Shown here in pieces: positions 17,729-27,364 of a stretch of DNA of 64,000 bases. Source of the DNA: an uncultured Sphingomonadaceae bacterium (lineage in GTDB: Bacteria > Pseudomonadota > Alphaproteobacteria > Sphingomonadales > Sphingomonadaceae). The number at the start of each line of letters is the position of its first letter. The stretch's first letter is position 1. Below the pieces are notes generated by a model. It was not told the origin of the DNA, ran no database searches, and worked only from the letters and a program-made list of their open reading frames with translations. The stretch is from assembly GCA_947258815.1 (NCBI GenBank), contig CAMYJW010000030.1:864770-928769 (forward strand), in the 5' to 3' direction. The position numbers and the translations under genes are program-made.

Positions 17729-17959
17729 CACGCCCCCTTTTTGGTCCAATCCAAAAACTCAACCCGAATCGAGCTTTGGGTTTCACTCACCTCATCGCAT
17801 TTTTTAAACAGTTTATCCACGTAATTTTCCGGATAACCGCGCGAAAAGAATCGTGAAAACTTGACTTGTTTCGGTTTGATACAGCCCGGCTTTCAAGGCT
17901 GCGCCATGCAATGGATGGCGTGATCAGCGGTCCCATTGCGGCACCGATCACACGTCTTT

Positions 17960-18862
17960 TCAGGCATTGCCGACAACCCAGCACGCCAGCGCCATCAGCA
18001 ATCCGGCAAAGCGGTTTGCCCGAAACAGCGCCAGTGCATTGGCGCCATCGCCCGCCCGCAGCGTCAACGCCTGCATCGCCAGATGCCCGGCCATCGGCAC
18101 CAGCGCGATCAATGCCACCCAGTCCGGTCGCAGCATCCAGAACGCCAGCGCCCACAACAACACCGCCCCGCCATAAAACAACGTCACGCCCGCGCGCACG
18201 TTTCCGCCCAGCCGCAGCGCGCTGGAACGGATGCCGACCAGTGCATCGTCTTCGCGATCCTGCAGCGCGTAAATCGTGTCATAGCCGATCACCCACAAGA
18301 CAGACCCGCCATAGAGCGCGGCCAGAACCGCCCAGTCAGCAGGGTGAACTTCGCTCCACCCGACCAGCGCACCCCAGCTGAACACAAGGCCAAGCCATGC
18401 CTGCGGCCACCATGTGATGCGCTTCATAAACGGATAGGCTGCAACCGGCAGCAGGCTGCCCAGCGCGACAAGCTGCGCCTGCCAGCGCAATTGCAGCAAA
18501 ACGATCAGCCCGATCAGGCACAACGCCAGAAGCCAGACCCACGCCGCCTTGCGGCTGACCGCCCCGCTTGCCACCGGGCGCGACGCCGTGCGCGCCACTT
18601 GCCGATCCAGATCGGCATCGACGATATCGTTATAAACGCAGCCCGCCCCGCGCATCGCAATCGCACCAAGCAACAGCCAGAGGATCAGATCCCACCGCGC
18701 CGCGCCGCCCGCCAGCAACACGCCCCACGCGCACGGCCAGAAAAGCAGCCACCAGCCAATCGGGCGATCGAACCGCGCCAGCAGCGCATAATCACGCAAA
18801 CCACGCGGCAACCGCGCAACAAGGCCGCGATGCTCGCTGTCAGGAACGATAGCGTCAGACAT
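17960..18862 (-). CDS. ubiA: 4-hydroxybenzoate octaprenyltransferase UbiA
   Basis: Membrane prenyltransferase that attaches the polyprenyl tail in ubiquinone synthesis, 300 residues. The two Asp-rich diphosphate/Mg2+ sites are visible: NDIVDADLD in the first half and DREDD after GYDTIYAL in the second. RPIGWWLLFWP near the N-terminus and several hydrophobic helices fit the family. It is divergent from rsmE, and the 210 bases between its stop and soxR's start show no gene. Confidence 0.95.
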   Translation of the reverse strand: MSDAIVPDSEHRGLVARLPRGLRDYALLARFDRPIGWWLLFWPCAWGVLLAGGAARWDLILWLLLGAIAMRGAGCVYNDIVDADLDRQVARTASRPVASGAVSRKAAWVWLLALCLIGLIVLLQLRWQAQLVALGSLLPVAAYPFMKRITWWPQAWLGLVFSWGALVGWSEVHPADWAVLAALYGGSVLWVIGYDTIYALQDREDDALVGIRSSALRLGGNVRAGVTLFYGGAVLLWALAFWMLRPDWVALIALVPMAGHLAMQALTLRAGDGANALALFRANRFAGLLMALACWVVGNA

Positions 18863-18961
18863 TGGCGTGCTCTAACCGGGCCGCTACGCACGTTAAAGCC
18901 GGAAATTTTGTGAAACCGGTTTCCGGCTTACGCCCAGCGCACGCGATGCTAATGAGCACGC

Positions 18962-19711
18962 ATGACCGCAACCCCCGCCTGGCCGCCCAAGTCCGCCCCG
19001 CGCCTGTTTGTGACCGCGCCGCTTGCGCCGGGGGGCACTGTCCCGCTTGAAGCGGGCCAGTCACACTATCTGGCAAAAGTGATGCGCGTTTCGCCCGGAG
19101 ACGCGGTGATCGTGTGCGACAATGAAACCGGCGAATGGCTGGCGCGCGTTGTTTCGGCCACAAAACGCGATGTTGCGCTGATCGGGGAAAAACAGCTGCG
19201 CCCGCGCGAACAGGTTCCCGATTTCACATTGTGCCCGGCGCTTCTCAAAAAGCCGAATTTCGATCTCGTGCTCGAAAAAGCGACCGAACTGGGCGTGCGG
19301 TGCATCCAGCCCGTCATCACCCGCCGCTGCGTCGCCGACAAGCTCAATGCCCAGCGCGCGCAGACAATCATCACCGAAGCGGCAGAGCAATGCGCGCGCA
19401 CCGCGCTTCCCGACGTTTCCGCGCCGGTAAAGCTCGATGCGCTCTTGCGCGACTGGCCACACGAACGCGCGCTGTTCTTTGCCGATGAGGCAGGCGGCGA
19501 TCCGGCGGCAGACCTGTTCGCCGCCCAGACCGGACCAGCCGCGCTGCTGATCGGCCCGGAAGGCGGGTTTGACGATGCCGAACGCGCGGCGATCCGCGCC
19601 CACCCGCAAGCGCGCGCGATATCATTGGGGCCGCGTATCCTGCGCGGCGAAACCGCGGCGATCGCCGCCACGGCGCTGTGGATGGCGCTTGCCGGCGATT
19701 GGCACAAATAA
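18962..19711 (+). CDS. rsmE: 16S rRNA m3U1498 methyltransferase RsmE
   Basis: SPOUT methyltransferase that N3-methylates U1498 of 16S rRNA, 249 residues. SHYLAKVMRV lies in the N-terminal PUA-like domain and the knot region has LLIGPEGGF and SLGPRILRGETAAI. ATG at 18962. It precedes gshA on the same strand, separated by 37 bases, and may share its message. Confidence 0.95.
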   Translation: MTATPAWPPKSAPRLFVTAPLAPGGTVPLEAGQSHYLAKVMRVSPGDAVIVCDNETGEWLARVVSATKRDVALIGEKQLRPREQVPDFTLCPALLKKPNFDLVLEKATELGVRCIQPVITRRCVADKLNAQRAQTIITEAAEQCARTALPDVSAPVKLDALLRDWPHERALFFADEAGGDPAADLFAAQTGPAALLIGPEGGFDDAERAAIRAHPQARAISLGPRILRGETAAIAATALWMALAGDWHK

Positions 19712-19748
19712 CTGGCGCTTGGCGATTTGGTGGCTTAACGGCCAGTGC

Positions 19749-21119
19749 ATGAGCACGCGGCAGAAATCGGACCGGGCAGACCCGATCATCGAAAATGTCG
19801 AACAACTTGCGCAGCCTATGGCCGCGGGAGAGAAACCACGCGAGCGCTGGCGGATCGGCACCGAACATGAAAAGCTGGTCTATTGCGTGCGGGATCACCA
19901 CGCGCCCAGCCATGAAGAGCCGGGCGGCATCCGCGATCTGCTGCTCGCTCTGCGCGAATTTGGCTGGGAGCCGGTTGAAGAAGGCGGCAAGGTTATCGCC
20001 ATGGCCGGGCCGGATGGCACCGTCAGCCTTGAGCCCGCCGGCCAGCTGGAACTTTCCGGCGCGCCGCTTGAAAACCTGCATCAGACATGCGCCGAAACCG
20101 GGCGGCATCTTGAGCAAGTAAAAGCCATCGGCGCGCGCACCGGCAAGGGATTTCTGGGCCTTGGCATGTGGCCGGACAAGACCCGCGAAGAATTGCCGGT
20201 GATGCCCAAGGGCCGGTATGATATCATGATGCGCCACATGCCGCGCGTGGGCACCATGGGCCTTGATATGATGCTGCGCACCTGCACCATTCAGGTCAAT
20301 CTTGACTATTCAAGCGAAGCGGACATGGCGCAAAAATTCCGCGTCGGGCTGGCGCTCCAGCCGCTTGCCACTGCGCTGTTTGCCAACTCTCCCTTCACTG
20401 AAAGCAAGCCCAACGGCTTTCTTTCCTATCGCAGCCACATCTGGTCAGACACCGATCCCCAGCGCACGGGCATGCTGCCGTTCGTGTTTGAAGATGGCTT
20501 TGGCTATGAACGCTATGTGGAATACATGCTGGATGTGCCGATGTATTTCGTGTTCCGCGAGGGCAGATATATCGACGCTGCGGGCCAGAGTTTTCGCGAT
20601 TTTCTGAAAGGCCAGCTTCCCGCCCTGCCCGGTGAGCGTCCGCGCATGAGCGACTGGAACGATCACTTGTCCACCGCATTTCCCGAAGTGCGCCTGAAAA
20701 GCTTTCTGGAAATGCGCGGCGCCGATGGCGGCCCGTGGAACCGGATCTGCGCCCTGCCCGCGTTGTGGGTTGGCCTGCTTTATGATCAGGGCGCGCTTGA
20801 TGCGGCATGGGATCTGGTCAAAGGCTGGGATATGGAAGAGCGCGAAGCGCTGCGCAATGCGGTGCCCGAACTGGCGCTTGATGCGCCGCTGCCCGGCGGC
20901 GGAAAACTGCGCGATATCGCCGGCGAAGTGCTGGATATCGCCCGCGCCGGGCTGACCGCGCGCGCGCGCCTGAACGCCAGCGGCGATAACGAAACCGGCT
21001 ATCTCGAACCGCTCAACGAAATCGTTTCGACCGGCAAAGTCCCCGCTCAGCGCTTGCTTGATCTCTATCACGGCGAATGGGGCGGCGATATCACGCGGGT
21101 TTACGAAGAGGCGTTCTGA
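19749..21119 (+). CDS. gshA: glutamate--cysteine ligase (GshA, GCS2/plant type)
   Basis: Catalyses the ATP-dependent first step of glutathione synthesis. The 456-residue protein is of the alphaproteobacterial/plant GCS2 class: WRIGTEHEKL near the N-terminus binds substrate/metal, TIQVNLDYSSE and ANSPF follow, and HLSTAFPEVRLK is in the C-terminal half. ATG at 19749 (MSTRQKSD) matches the usual family start; the long upstream extension of the frame overlaps rsmE and is not coding. Confidence 0.94.
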   Translation: MSTRQKSDRADPIIENVEQLAQPMAAGEKPRERWRIGTEHEKLVYCVRDHHAPSHEEPGGIRDLLLALREFGWEPVEEGGKVIAMAGPDGTVSLEPAGQLELSGAPLENLHQTCAETGRHLEQVKAIGARTGKGFLGLGMWPDKTREELPVMPKGRYDIMMRHMPRVGTMGLDMMLRTCTIQVNLDYSSEADMAQKFRVGLALQPLATALFANSPFTESKPNGFLSYRSHIWSDTDPQRTGMLPFVFEDGFGYERYVEYMLDVPMYFVFREGRYIDAAGQSFRDFLKGQLPALPGERPRMSDWNDHLSTAFPEVRLKSFLEMRGADGGPWNRICALPALWVGLLYDQGALDAAWDLVKGWDMEEREALRNAVPELALDAPLPGGGKLRDIAGEVLDIARAGLTARARLNASGDNETGYLEPLNEIVSTGKVPAQRLLDLYHGEWGGDITRVYEEAF

Positions 21120-21120
21120 C

Positions 21121-21420
21121 GTGATCGTGGTGACAGGAAAATTCCGGCTTCCGGTTGAGCGCTTGGACGAAGCGATGCCCGCCATGCAGCGGGTGGTCAC
21201 CGCCAGCCGCGAAGAACCGGGCTGCCTTGCCTATTCCTATGCGCAGGACATTCTCGATCCCGGTCTGTTCAGAGTGAGCGAAGCATGGGTGAGCGGAGAT
21301 ATTCTCGCGCGTCATTTCGAAGCGCCCCATATGAAGCGATGGCAGGATGAACGCGCCGAGCTGGGCATGTCTGAGCGCGAGATCACGATGCATGTCGTCA
21401 AGAACAGCGTGAATCTTTAG
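21121..21420 (+). CDS. antibiotic biosynthesis monooxygenase (ABM) domain protein
   Basis: Small 99-residue dimeric alpha-beta-barrel protein of the ABM/YgiN type, often a quinol monooxygenase or a haem/aromatic-modifying enzyme. Typical segments are VVTGKFRLP, SREEPGCLAYSYAQD and WVSGDILARHFE. It starts with GTG one base after the gshA stop, so the two are surely co-translated. The substrate is not known; linkage to gshA hints at a redox or detoxification role only. Confidence 0.82.
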   Translation: MIVVTGKFRLPVERLDEAMPAMQRVVTASREEPGCLAYSYAQDILDPGLFRVSEAWVSGDILARHFEAPHMKRWQDERAELGMSEREITMHVVKNSVNL

Positions 21421-21433
21421 ACACAGGCGCTGG

Positions 21434-22780
21434 TCATTCCGCAGGCTGTACGTGCGGTCCGCGCCGGGCGACCCGTTTGCCAATGCGGTTAAACGTCCGG
21501 GTGATCAGCGCATTTTCCGCCATCCATGAATGATAGGCACGATATTTCGCATCCTCGCCCAGCAAGTGCTTTTCCTCGGTCCGCGCGCGCCAGTAATAAA
21601 CGCCGCTGACCGCCGCGAGAATTGCGGTGTTGCGCACCATGTCGGTGAAAGAGTGGCTGGTCACCAGAAACGGCATCGTCGCGAACCACCAGAACAGGTT
21701 TTTCGAAACGTATGCCGGGTGGCGCGTAAAACGATAAGGGCCATTGGTGATGATCCCGCGATACGTGAGGTTTGAAAAACGCAGGCCAAAAATCACCGTC
21801 GCCCATGCATAAACGCCGGTGAGGAACACCAGCCACGCGCCCCAGATCCACAGCAACACCGGATAGTCCGCCAGCCAGTATCCCCAGTCAGCGGTGTTAT
21901 AATGATAGGCCAGCGGCCCGCCATCGCCCATCAGGATAAACGGCGGATAGCAGATCAGCGCGGCGACCCAGCCCGACATATAGGGATTGGCGCTGCGAAT
22001 CTGCGCGTCAAGCGGTTTGACTGTCAGCAGATAGCCGACCATCGCCATCTGCACATCAATGACGAACAACAGCTCAATCAGCCCACCGGCAATAACAACC
22101 GGCTTCAGTTCCATCGCGGCAAGATCGAGATTGACGATATAGGCAAATCCGGGCGGCAGGATCGAGATCATGAACGCGCAGAAAAAGCCTTTCACCGCCC
22201 ATGACCGGAAATGCGCCCTGATTTCCTCAGGTTCATAAGGTTCCCGCCCGATCAGCATGGCGCCGAAATGCCATGCGCCGTCGCGCGGATTCACCATGAA
22301 GCGATCGAGCCAGAACACATAAGGCACCGCAAGGACGAACAGCGGCACCGCCGCCACCCCGATCACTTCCATCGCGAACTGATATTGCCCGTCCCAATAC
22401 CAGCGCCCGATGCAATAGAACGCGCCGATCATCGCCCATGTTACCCACAGACCGGCCAGTTTGGTGATCGAAACATCGGTGTACGAACCGGCGGGCCTGG
22501 GGCGATCCCAGTCAATCCCGGTCGATGCGCGGCGATGGACCTTGTCGATAAAGACCGACCACGCAACCATCGGGCCACCAGTGAACAACAACGTCATCAG
22601 CGCGGCATAAGGGCCATCAAGCGGCGCGCGCGGGCCAGGCAGCGAAAGGGCTTCGGACAGGCCCGGCCAGTTGCGACAGATCGCGATCCACACGAACAGG
22701 CCCAGCAGGCCCGACAGGCCGACCCCCGACGAGACATCGCTGACAGGGCGCGATTGCGCAGATTCCCGGTTCGGATTCAT
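21434..22780 (-). CDS. isoprenylcysteine carboxyl methyltransferase-like membrane protein
   Basis: A 448-residue multi-spanning membrane protein. Its C-terminal part has the ICMT/PEMT signature: LTYRGIITNGPYRFTRHPAY followed by RARTEEKHLLGEDAKYRAY, the region that binds S-adenosylmethionine in that superfamily. The long N-terminal half (about 8 hydrophobic segments) is much bigger than in plain ICMT enzymes. The substrate is unknown; lipid or small-molecule methylation is plausible. It converges on the ABM gene. Confidence 0.8.
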   Translation of the reverse strand: MNPNRESAQSRPVSDVSSGVGLSGLLGLFVWIAICRNWPGLSEALSLPGPRAPLDGPYAALMTLLFTGGPMVAWSVFIDKVHRRASTGIDWDRPRPAGSYTDVSITKLAGLWVTWAMIGAFYCIGRWYWDGQYQFAMEVIGVAAVPLFVLAVPYVFWLDRFMVNPRDGAWHFGAMLIGREPYEPEEIRAHFRSWAVKGFFCAFMISILPPGFAYIVNLDLAAMELKPVVIAGGLIELLFVIDVQMAMVGYLLTVKPLDAQIRSANPYMSGWVAALICYPPFILMGDGGPLAYHYNTADWGYWLADYPVLLWIWGAWLVFLTGVYAWATVIFGLRFSNLTYRGIITNGPYRFTRHPAYVSKNLFWWFATMPFLVTSHSFTDMVRNTAILAAVSGVYYWRARTEEKHLLGEDAKYRAYHSWMAENALITRTFNRIGKRVARRGPHVQPAE

Positions 22781-22842
22781 GCGCGCACCAGTAGCGCGAA
22801 TTGGTTAACGGGCGTGAAAGACGGCGTTTTGGCGCGGTCTTG

Positions 22843-22892
22843 GAACGTTTTCCGTCCATGCTGACGCGAACGGAAAAACAACGCTCATGCGC
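22843..22892. repeat. dispersed 50-bp hairpin repeat, copy B
   Basis: Partner of the copy at 3061-3110 (36 of 50 positions the same). The stem is TTTTCCGT paired with ACGGAAAA around a 12-base loop. It sits in the 186-base gap between the bamB stop and the start of the methyltransferase-like gene on the same strand, so it lies in the 3' trailer of the bamB message. The rest of that gap shows no gene. Confidence 0.5.
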
Positions 22893-22965
22893 CGCACAGG
22901 CTTGGCGCGTTCCCGATCCCGATCCCGATTAATCGGAAATCGCCCTGAAGGCCGGGGGCCAATCC

Positions 22966-24303
22966 CTAACGGTAAGCCGTGATCTTTCCGCCATCGTCCA
23001 TGATATAAAGCGTCTGATTGGCGACGACCGGAGCCAGCGAAACCGCATTGCCCAGCTTCGCAAACGATGAAGATTGCCCGTCCGCCGGGTTCGCATAGTG
23101 CACTTCGCCGCGCGAATTGGCGAGCCACAGCCGATCGCCGGCCAGCACGGGGCCAACCCAGAAGTAGGGATTCTTGCGCTTCTTTTCGTTGCGATAGCGC
23201 GCCAGTTGCGTCTGCCAGCGCACTTTGCCGGTGTTGCGGGCAATCGCCAGAAGCTGGGCATCGTCCGTCAGCGTGAACACCCAGTCCCCGGCAACAGCAG
23301 GCGTGGATATTCCGGCCAGATTCAGTTCCCAGATGCGCTGCCCGGTCACCAGTTCATAGGCAGCCATCCGGCCACCCTGGCCAAGCGCATAGACGCGCCC
23401 GCGATCAATGATCGGATCGGCATCGACATCAGTCAGGCTGCCCACTTCGGTTGAAATCGACGTGCGCGCCAGAGCGTCAGACCACAGCGTCCGCCCGTTT
23501 TCATAGCGATAGGCCGCCAGTTCACCCGAACTGTATCCGGCAATCACCGTGCCCCGCCCGGCAGCAGGCGCAGCCACACCGAATACACCCGCCTGCTCGA
23601 CCGAACCCGATTCGGCCCACAGCGGTGTGCCGTCCGCCGCATTGAGCGCATGGATCTGGTTGTCCTGCGTCATCACATAAACCGCATTGAAAGCCACTGT
23701 TGGCGATCCGCGCAGAGGGCCGGCCGGCTTGACCTTCCAGGCCTGCTCGCCCGTATCGGCATCAAGCGAGGCTACTTCGCCAAAACCCGTTGTGATGAAA
23801 ACCCGGCCCGAATCATAAGCGACACCGCCGCCAAACACCGTGGAAGAACCATCGCCCGACACCCGGAAACTTTTGGTCCACAGCCGCGATCCTGTGTCGG
23901 CATTGAAAGCCGTGACCGCGCCATCCGTGCCCATCGCGAACAGCTTGCCCGCGCCAACCACGGGAGACGCAGCCAGACGGCGCTTGTTGCTCGATCCCGC
24001 GACCGAAGCCGTCCAGATCCGCGAAGGGGACGCACTCAATGCAAGGTGCCCGTAGCTCTTGTTCGCGGTGCCACCGGCCTGCGCCCAATCGGCATTGACT
24101 GCAGCAGGCGGGAGAATAACCGACAGTCCGGCCAGTGCGGGGTCCACTTTCGCGCCCGATTCGATGCGCGAGAGAATCGGAATACGCTCTCCCACAGTCG
24201 GCGTTTTCGGGCCATCCTTGCCGCCCAGCACGCCGCACCCCGAAACCGCAAGGGCCAGGATGACCGGAACCGCCAGACGACGCGTCAGTTTGCGCACATT
24301 CAT
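22966..24303 (-). CDS. bamB: outer-membrane assembly lipoprotein BamB-like (PQQ-type beta-propeller)
   Basis: Outer-membrane lipoprotein, 445 residues, expected to support BamA in beta-barrel protein insertion. The signal peptide ends in the lipobox VSGC (GCGVLGG). Repeated propeller blades are marked by recurring SRLWTKSF, EQAWKVKP, RTLWSDAL, QRIWELNL and GKVRWQT strands. ATG at 24303 (MNVRKLTRR) is chosen over the upstream in-frame codon. It follows the TPR membrane protein gene, the usual partner; the der GTPase gene often found next is not here. Confidence 0.9.
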   Translation of the reverse strand: MNVRKLTRRLAVPVILALAVSGCGVLGGKDGPKTPTVGERIPILSRIESGAKVDPALAGLSVILPPAAVNADWAQAGGTANKSYGHLALSASPSRIWTASVAGSSNKRRLAASPVVGAGKLFAMGTDGAVTAFNADTGSRLWTKSFRVSGDGSSTVFGGGVAYDSGRVFITTGFGEVASLDADTGEQAWKVKPAGPLRGSPTVAFNAVYVMTQDNQIHALNAADGTPLWAESGSVEQAGVFGVAAPAAGRGTVIAGYSSGELAAYRYENGRTLWSDALARTSISTEVGSLTDVDADPIIDRGRVYALGQGGRMAAYELVTGQRIWELNLAGISTPAVAGDWVFTLTDDAQLLAIARNTGKVRWQTQLARYRNEKKRKNPYFWVGPVLAGDRLWLANSRGEVHYANPADGQSSSFAKLGNAVSLAPVVANQTLYIMDDGGKITAYR

Positions 24304-24357
24304 TATAAAATCCTTGCCAATCAACACATTGCCGCCGTTATTCCAGCGCTCTTATCC

Positions 24358-25167
24358 TCAATCCGATTCCGGCGCGGCGTCAGCTTCCCCACCAGCGGCG
24401 GTTGGCTCTTTCGCCTTTTCCGCAGCTTCATCGCCGATAACATCCTCAATCGCATCAACGCCAAGCAGACCGGCAAGCTGCCGCGCACGCCCGCGCAACG
24501 ATTGCGGCACATCCTCATCGCGTGCAATCTTGGCGAAAAGGGGGCCGGCCAGATCGTCTTTTTCCTGCTTGAGATAGGCCATGCCGACCAGTTCTCCGGC
24601 AACTCCGAACCAGGGGCTGCCCGGCACCGCCAGCGGCTTGAGCCTGTCGATAACCGCCTGCGGCTCCATCTCGTCAAAATTGGCGGCAACTTCGCGTACC
24701 ATCGCCAGATCGCGAAACGGTTGCGGCGCACTATCATCGGCAGCGACTTCCGCATAAATTTTCAGCGCGTCCTTGGGGCGATCCTGCTCCAGCGCGATTC
24801 CGGCGCGCAACAACTTCGCCGATGCCGCGCTGGCGGTTCCGCTGTCTTCGATAACCAGCCCAAGCTGTTCGTCCGCGCGTTCAAGATTCTGCGATTCCAG
24901 CTCGTCAAGCGCGACGATGTATTTCTCGCCGCGCTCTTCCGCGGCCTGTTTCTGGCTGCTGTCCCACCACAGATATCCACCAAGCCCGGCCAGCCCGATC
25001 ACAATCGCGGCCAGAAGCGGAACACCATAACGCGTGACAAAGCTTTTCAGCTCATCCTCGCGCAGGGCATCGTCCACCTCTCGCAGGAACACGTCGTCCT
25101 GCAACGCCTTCTTCTTGTCGGCTGGCTTGTTTTCGCTGGAATCGGGATCTTCAGGACGCAGGGCCAA
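24358..25167 (-). CDS. YfgM-like TPR membrane protein
   Basis: Single-span inner-membrane protein of 269 residues with a cytoplasmic N-terminus (FLREVDDALREDELKSF), one hydrophobic helix at about residues 50-67 (LLAAIVIGLAGLGGYLWW) and a periplasmic TPR-like domain. YfgM proteins bind the SecYEG translocon and periplasmic chaperones. The start is TTG at 25167. The C-terminus is Ala/Glu-rich and acidic. It is immediately upstream of bamB, as in many proteobacteria. Confidence 0.88.
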   Translation of the reverse strand: MALRPEDPDSSENKPADKKKALQDDVFLREVDDALREDELKSFVTRYGVPLLAAIVIGLAGLGGYLWWDSSQKQAAEERGEKYIVALDELESQNLERADEQLGLVIEDSGTASAASAKLLRAGIALEQDRPKDALKIYAEVAADDSAPQPFRDLAMVREVAANFDEMEPQAVIDRLKPLAVPGSPWFGVAGELVGMAYLKQEKDDLAGPLFAKIARDEDVPQSLRGRARQLAGLLGVDAIEDVIGDEAAEKAKEPTAAGGEADAAPESD

Positions 25168-25292
25168 ATCGGGCGCTTTCCGCAGTTAGAGTGGCTATCC
25201 GGCTGTTAAGCGGATGGACCGGCCATTTCAACGCCTATAAACTGCATGTGCTCAGGTGAAGGCAAAGTGAATGCCCGCCGGGGCAAAGAAGC

Positions 25293-26420
25293 TCACGGAA
25301 ATTCAGCGCGACCAAGCGCCTGCGCATAGACCTTCTTGTACTTGGAAATCATTGTTTTTTCATCGTAATTTTTGACAGCGAGTTGCCTGTTCGCTTCTCC
25401 AATCCGCTGGCGCAAACTATCGTCAAAAGCCAGTGTTTGCAGCGCATCGGCCAGCGCCTCCTCATCCCCGGTCGGCGAAACAAATTCACGGTTCTCGGGC
25501 GTAATCATTGCCGATACATCGCCCACATCGGGCGAAGCGACCGGCAATGCCGCCGCCATCGCTTCCACCACCGAGATCGGAAACTGCTCACTGTCTGACG
25601 AAAGCGCGAAAATATCGAACAGCCCGACCGCTTTCGCAGGATCGCTGACAAACCCCGGCAAGTGGACGCGATGCGCGATCTGAAGGCGCATCGCCTCATC
25701 CCGGATCGCCTCACGTTCCGGCCCTTCGCCAAGTATCACCAGTTGCCAGTGTTCGGGCAATCCGGCGAATGCACGCACGAGCCGGGGCAGATTCTTGACC
25801 GCACGAAGCCCGGCAAGTGTCCCCACCCATTTCTCACCCTCGCGCTTGATGATGCGGGGCAGAGCGTCGGCCCTGGGCTTGCCCGCATAGGCCAGCGTAT
25901 CGATACCGTTGATAATCAGCCGCACACCGGAGCGCGGCAGTTTCCAGACATCAAGCGCGATCGCTTCCAGCCGTTTTGACGGGACGACCAGCGCCGCGCT
26001 GCGGGTCAGCGCCGCCCGGCGAAACCAGTTGCGCGAGGTTTTCAGGCCATTCGCCTCATCCTCATTAAATCCGTCTTCGTGATGGACCAGCGGCGCAAGC
26101 CCATAGAACTTGCCGAAAATCGAATGCGCCATCACCGCATCCATCGCGCCCCAGTTATACGTCAGCACCAGATCGAACGGTTGCATCGCCTGTGCAATCG
26201 TGCGCAACCGCGCGGGAAAGGGCCGCCCGGCAAGCGCCGGAAAATCATCGGGATAATCCGTCCTGATCGCACCCGAAATTGCGGATGCGGCACCCAGCGC
26301 TTCGGGCTGCGCCGAAACGATAGTGTGTTCCAGCCCTTTCCCGAATGCATTGATAAGCTGCGCACAACGCAGCTCTTTCCCGCCCCGGTCAAAGCTTGAA
26401 TGCAGATGAAGAATTCGCAA
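25293..26420 (-). CDS. GT4-family glycosyltransferase
   Basis: GT-B fold glycosyltransferase of family GT4, 375 residues, with MRILHLHSSFDRGGKE at the N-terminus, LVHHEDGFNEDE, VPSKR and the nucleotide-sugar region EQFPISVVEAMAAALP carrying the EX7E motif. It should add a sugar to a lipid or polysaccharide intermediate; the acceptor cannot be told. No other glycan gene is adjacent, so it is an orphan. The start is TTG at 26420, 15 bases after the hydrolase gene. Confidence 0.88.
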   Translation of the reverse strand: MRILHLHSSFDRGGKELRCAQLINAFGKGLEHTIVSAQPEALGAASAISGAIRTDYPDDFPALAGRPFPARLRTIAQAMQPFDLVLTYNWGAMDAVMAHSIFGKFYGLAPLVHHEDGFNEDEANGLKTSRNWFRRAALTRSAALVVPSKRLEAIALDVWKLPRSGVRLIINGIDTLAYAGKPRADALPRIIKREGEKWVGTLAGLRAVKNLPRLVRAFAGLPEHWQLVILGEGPEREAIRDEAMRLQIAHRVHLPGFVSDPAKAVGLFDIFALSSDSEQFPISVVEAMAAALPVASPDVGDVSAMITPENREFVSPTGDEEALADALQTLAFDDSLRQRIGEANRQLAVKNYDEKTMISKYKKVYAQALGRAEFP

Positions 26421-26435
26421 CGTGGCCAGCCTTGC

Positions 26436-27293
26436 TTACCCGGTACGCGCCAGAAGCCGGTCTATCGCTTCGGCAACCCCCGGCTCGTCCAGCAAGGGCG
26501 CATGGCCGACATCGGGCAAAGAAATACCTTCCGCATCGGGCAGCCTTGCCAGCATCTTGTCCATGGTTTCGGCGGAGAACACGTCCGAAAGTTCGCCGCG
26601 CACGATCAGCACGGGTTTTCCGGCCAGCGCATCGACCGCCGGCCAGCCATCGGGCTGGTTGTCAGGATCTATCGTGTTGAAAAGCTCTGCAATCTTGATG
26701 TCATAATCGAAAACGATCCGGCCATTGCCGCCCAGCGCCATCAGCCGCTTGGCCATTGCAATCCAGTCGGCAAGTTCAAACGTGGGATGCGCGCGAACGT
26801 GCACTTCTTCCAGCGCGCGCGCGGCATGGACCCAGGTTTCAAACGATCGCCCCTGCCCGACATACTTGAAGATCACCGCCAGCCCCTCTGGCTCTATATA
26901 AGGTCCGATATCGTTGATCACCGCGCCGGCCAGCCGATCGGGCCGCGTCGCCCCGATGATAAACGTCATGATACCGCCAAGCGAGGTTCCAACCGAAACG
27001 AAACGGTCGATCCCCAGCTCGTCAAGCAGCTGAATCACATCCTCTACATACTGCGGCGGATTGTAGGTCGTTGCATCTTTGGCATATTCGCTTTCGGCGC
27101 GGCCGCGATGTTCGGGCACGATCACGCGGCGTTCGCCCGCAAGGCTTTCTGCCAGATCGGCGAAGTCGCGGGCATTGCGGGTCAGCCCGTGCAGGCACAC
27201 CACCGGCAGGCGATCCGCGCGCCCTGGATAATCGCGATAATGCAGCCGCAGATCGTCCGCGGTTGTCCAGTATCCATCTTTGTATTCCGTCAT
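26436..27293 (-). CDS. alpha/beta-fold hydrolase
   Basis: A 285-residue alpha/beta hydrolase. The oxyanion HG is in CLHGLTRNARDF, the nucleophile elbow is GTSLGG, the acid is likely in the VRGELSDVFS strand and the catalytic His is in DVGHAPLLDEP. No signal peptide. ATG at 27293 (MTEYKDGYW) is preferred to the codon seven positions upstream. It is divergent from selO across 71 bases and upstream of the GT4 gene. Substrate unknown. Confidence 0.88.
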   Translation of the reverse strand: MTEYKDGYWTTADDLRLHYRDYPGRADRLPVVCLHGLTRNARDFADLAESLAGERRVIVPEHRGRAESEYAKDATTYNPPQYVEDVIQLLDELGIDRFVSVGTSLGGIMTFIIGATRPDRLAGAVINDIGPYIEPEGLAVIFKYVGQGRSFETWVHAARALEEVHVRAHPTFELADWIAMAKRLMALGGNGRIVFDYDIKIAELFNTIDPDNQPDGWPAVDALAGKPVLIVRGELSDVFSAETMDKMLARLPDAEGISLPDVGHAPLLDEPGVAEAIDRLLARTG

Positions 27294-27364
27294 CGCAGAC
27301 CTCAAACGCCCCAAAACCTGAAACCCGGCTTGATCACCGCGCCCAACACTCTCACTATCGCCCG

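Noticed and set aside
17729-17959. Possible SoxR operator upstream of soxR
   Set aside because: Several short AT-rich near-palindromes are present, but none fits the CCTCAAG-type 18-bp SoxR box closely enough.
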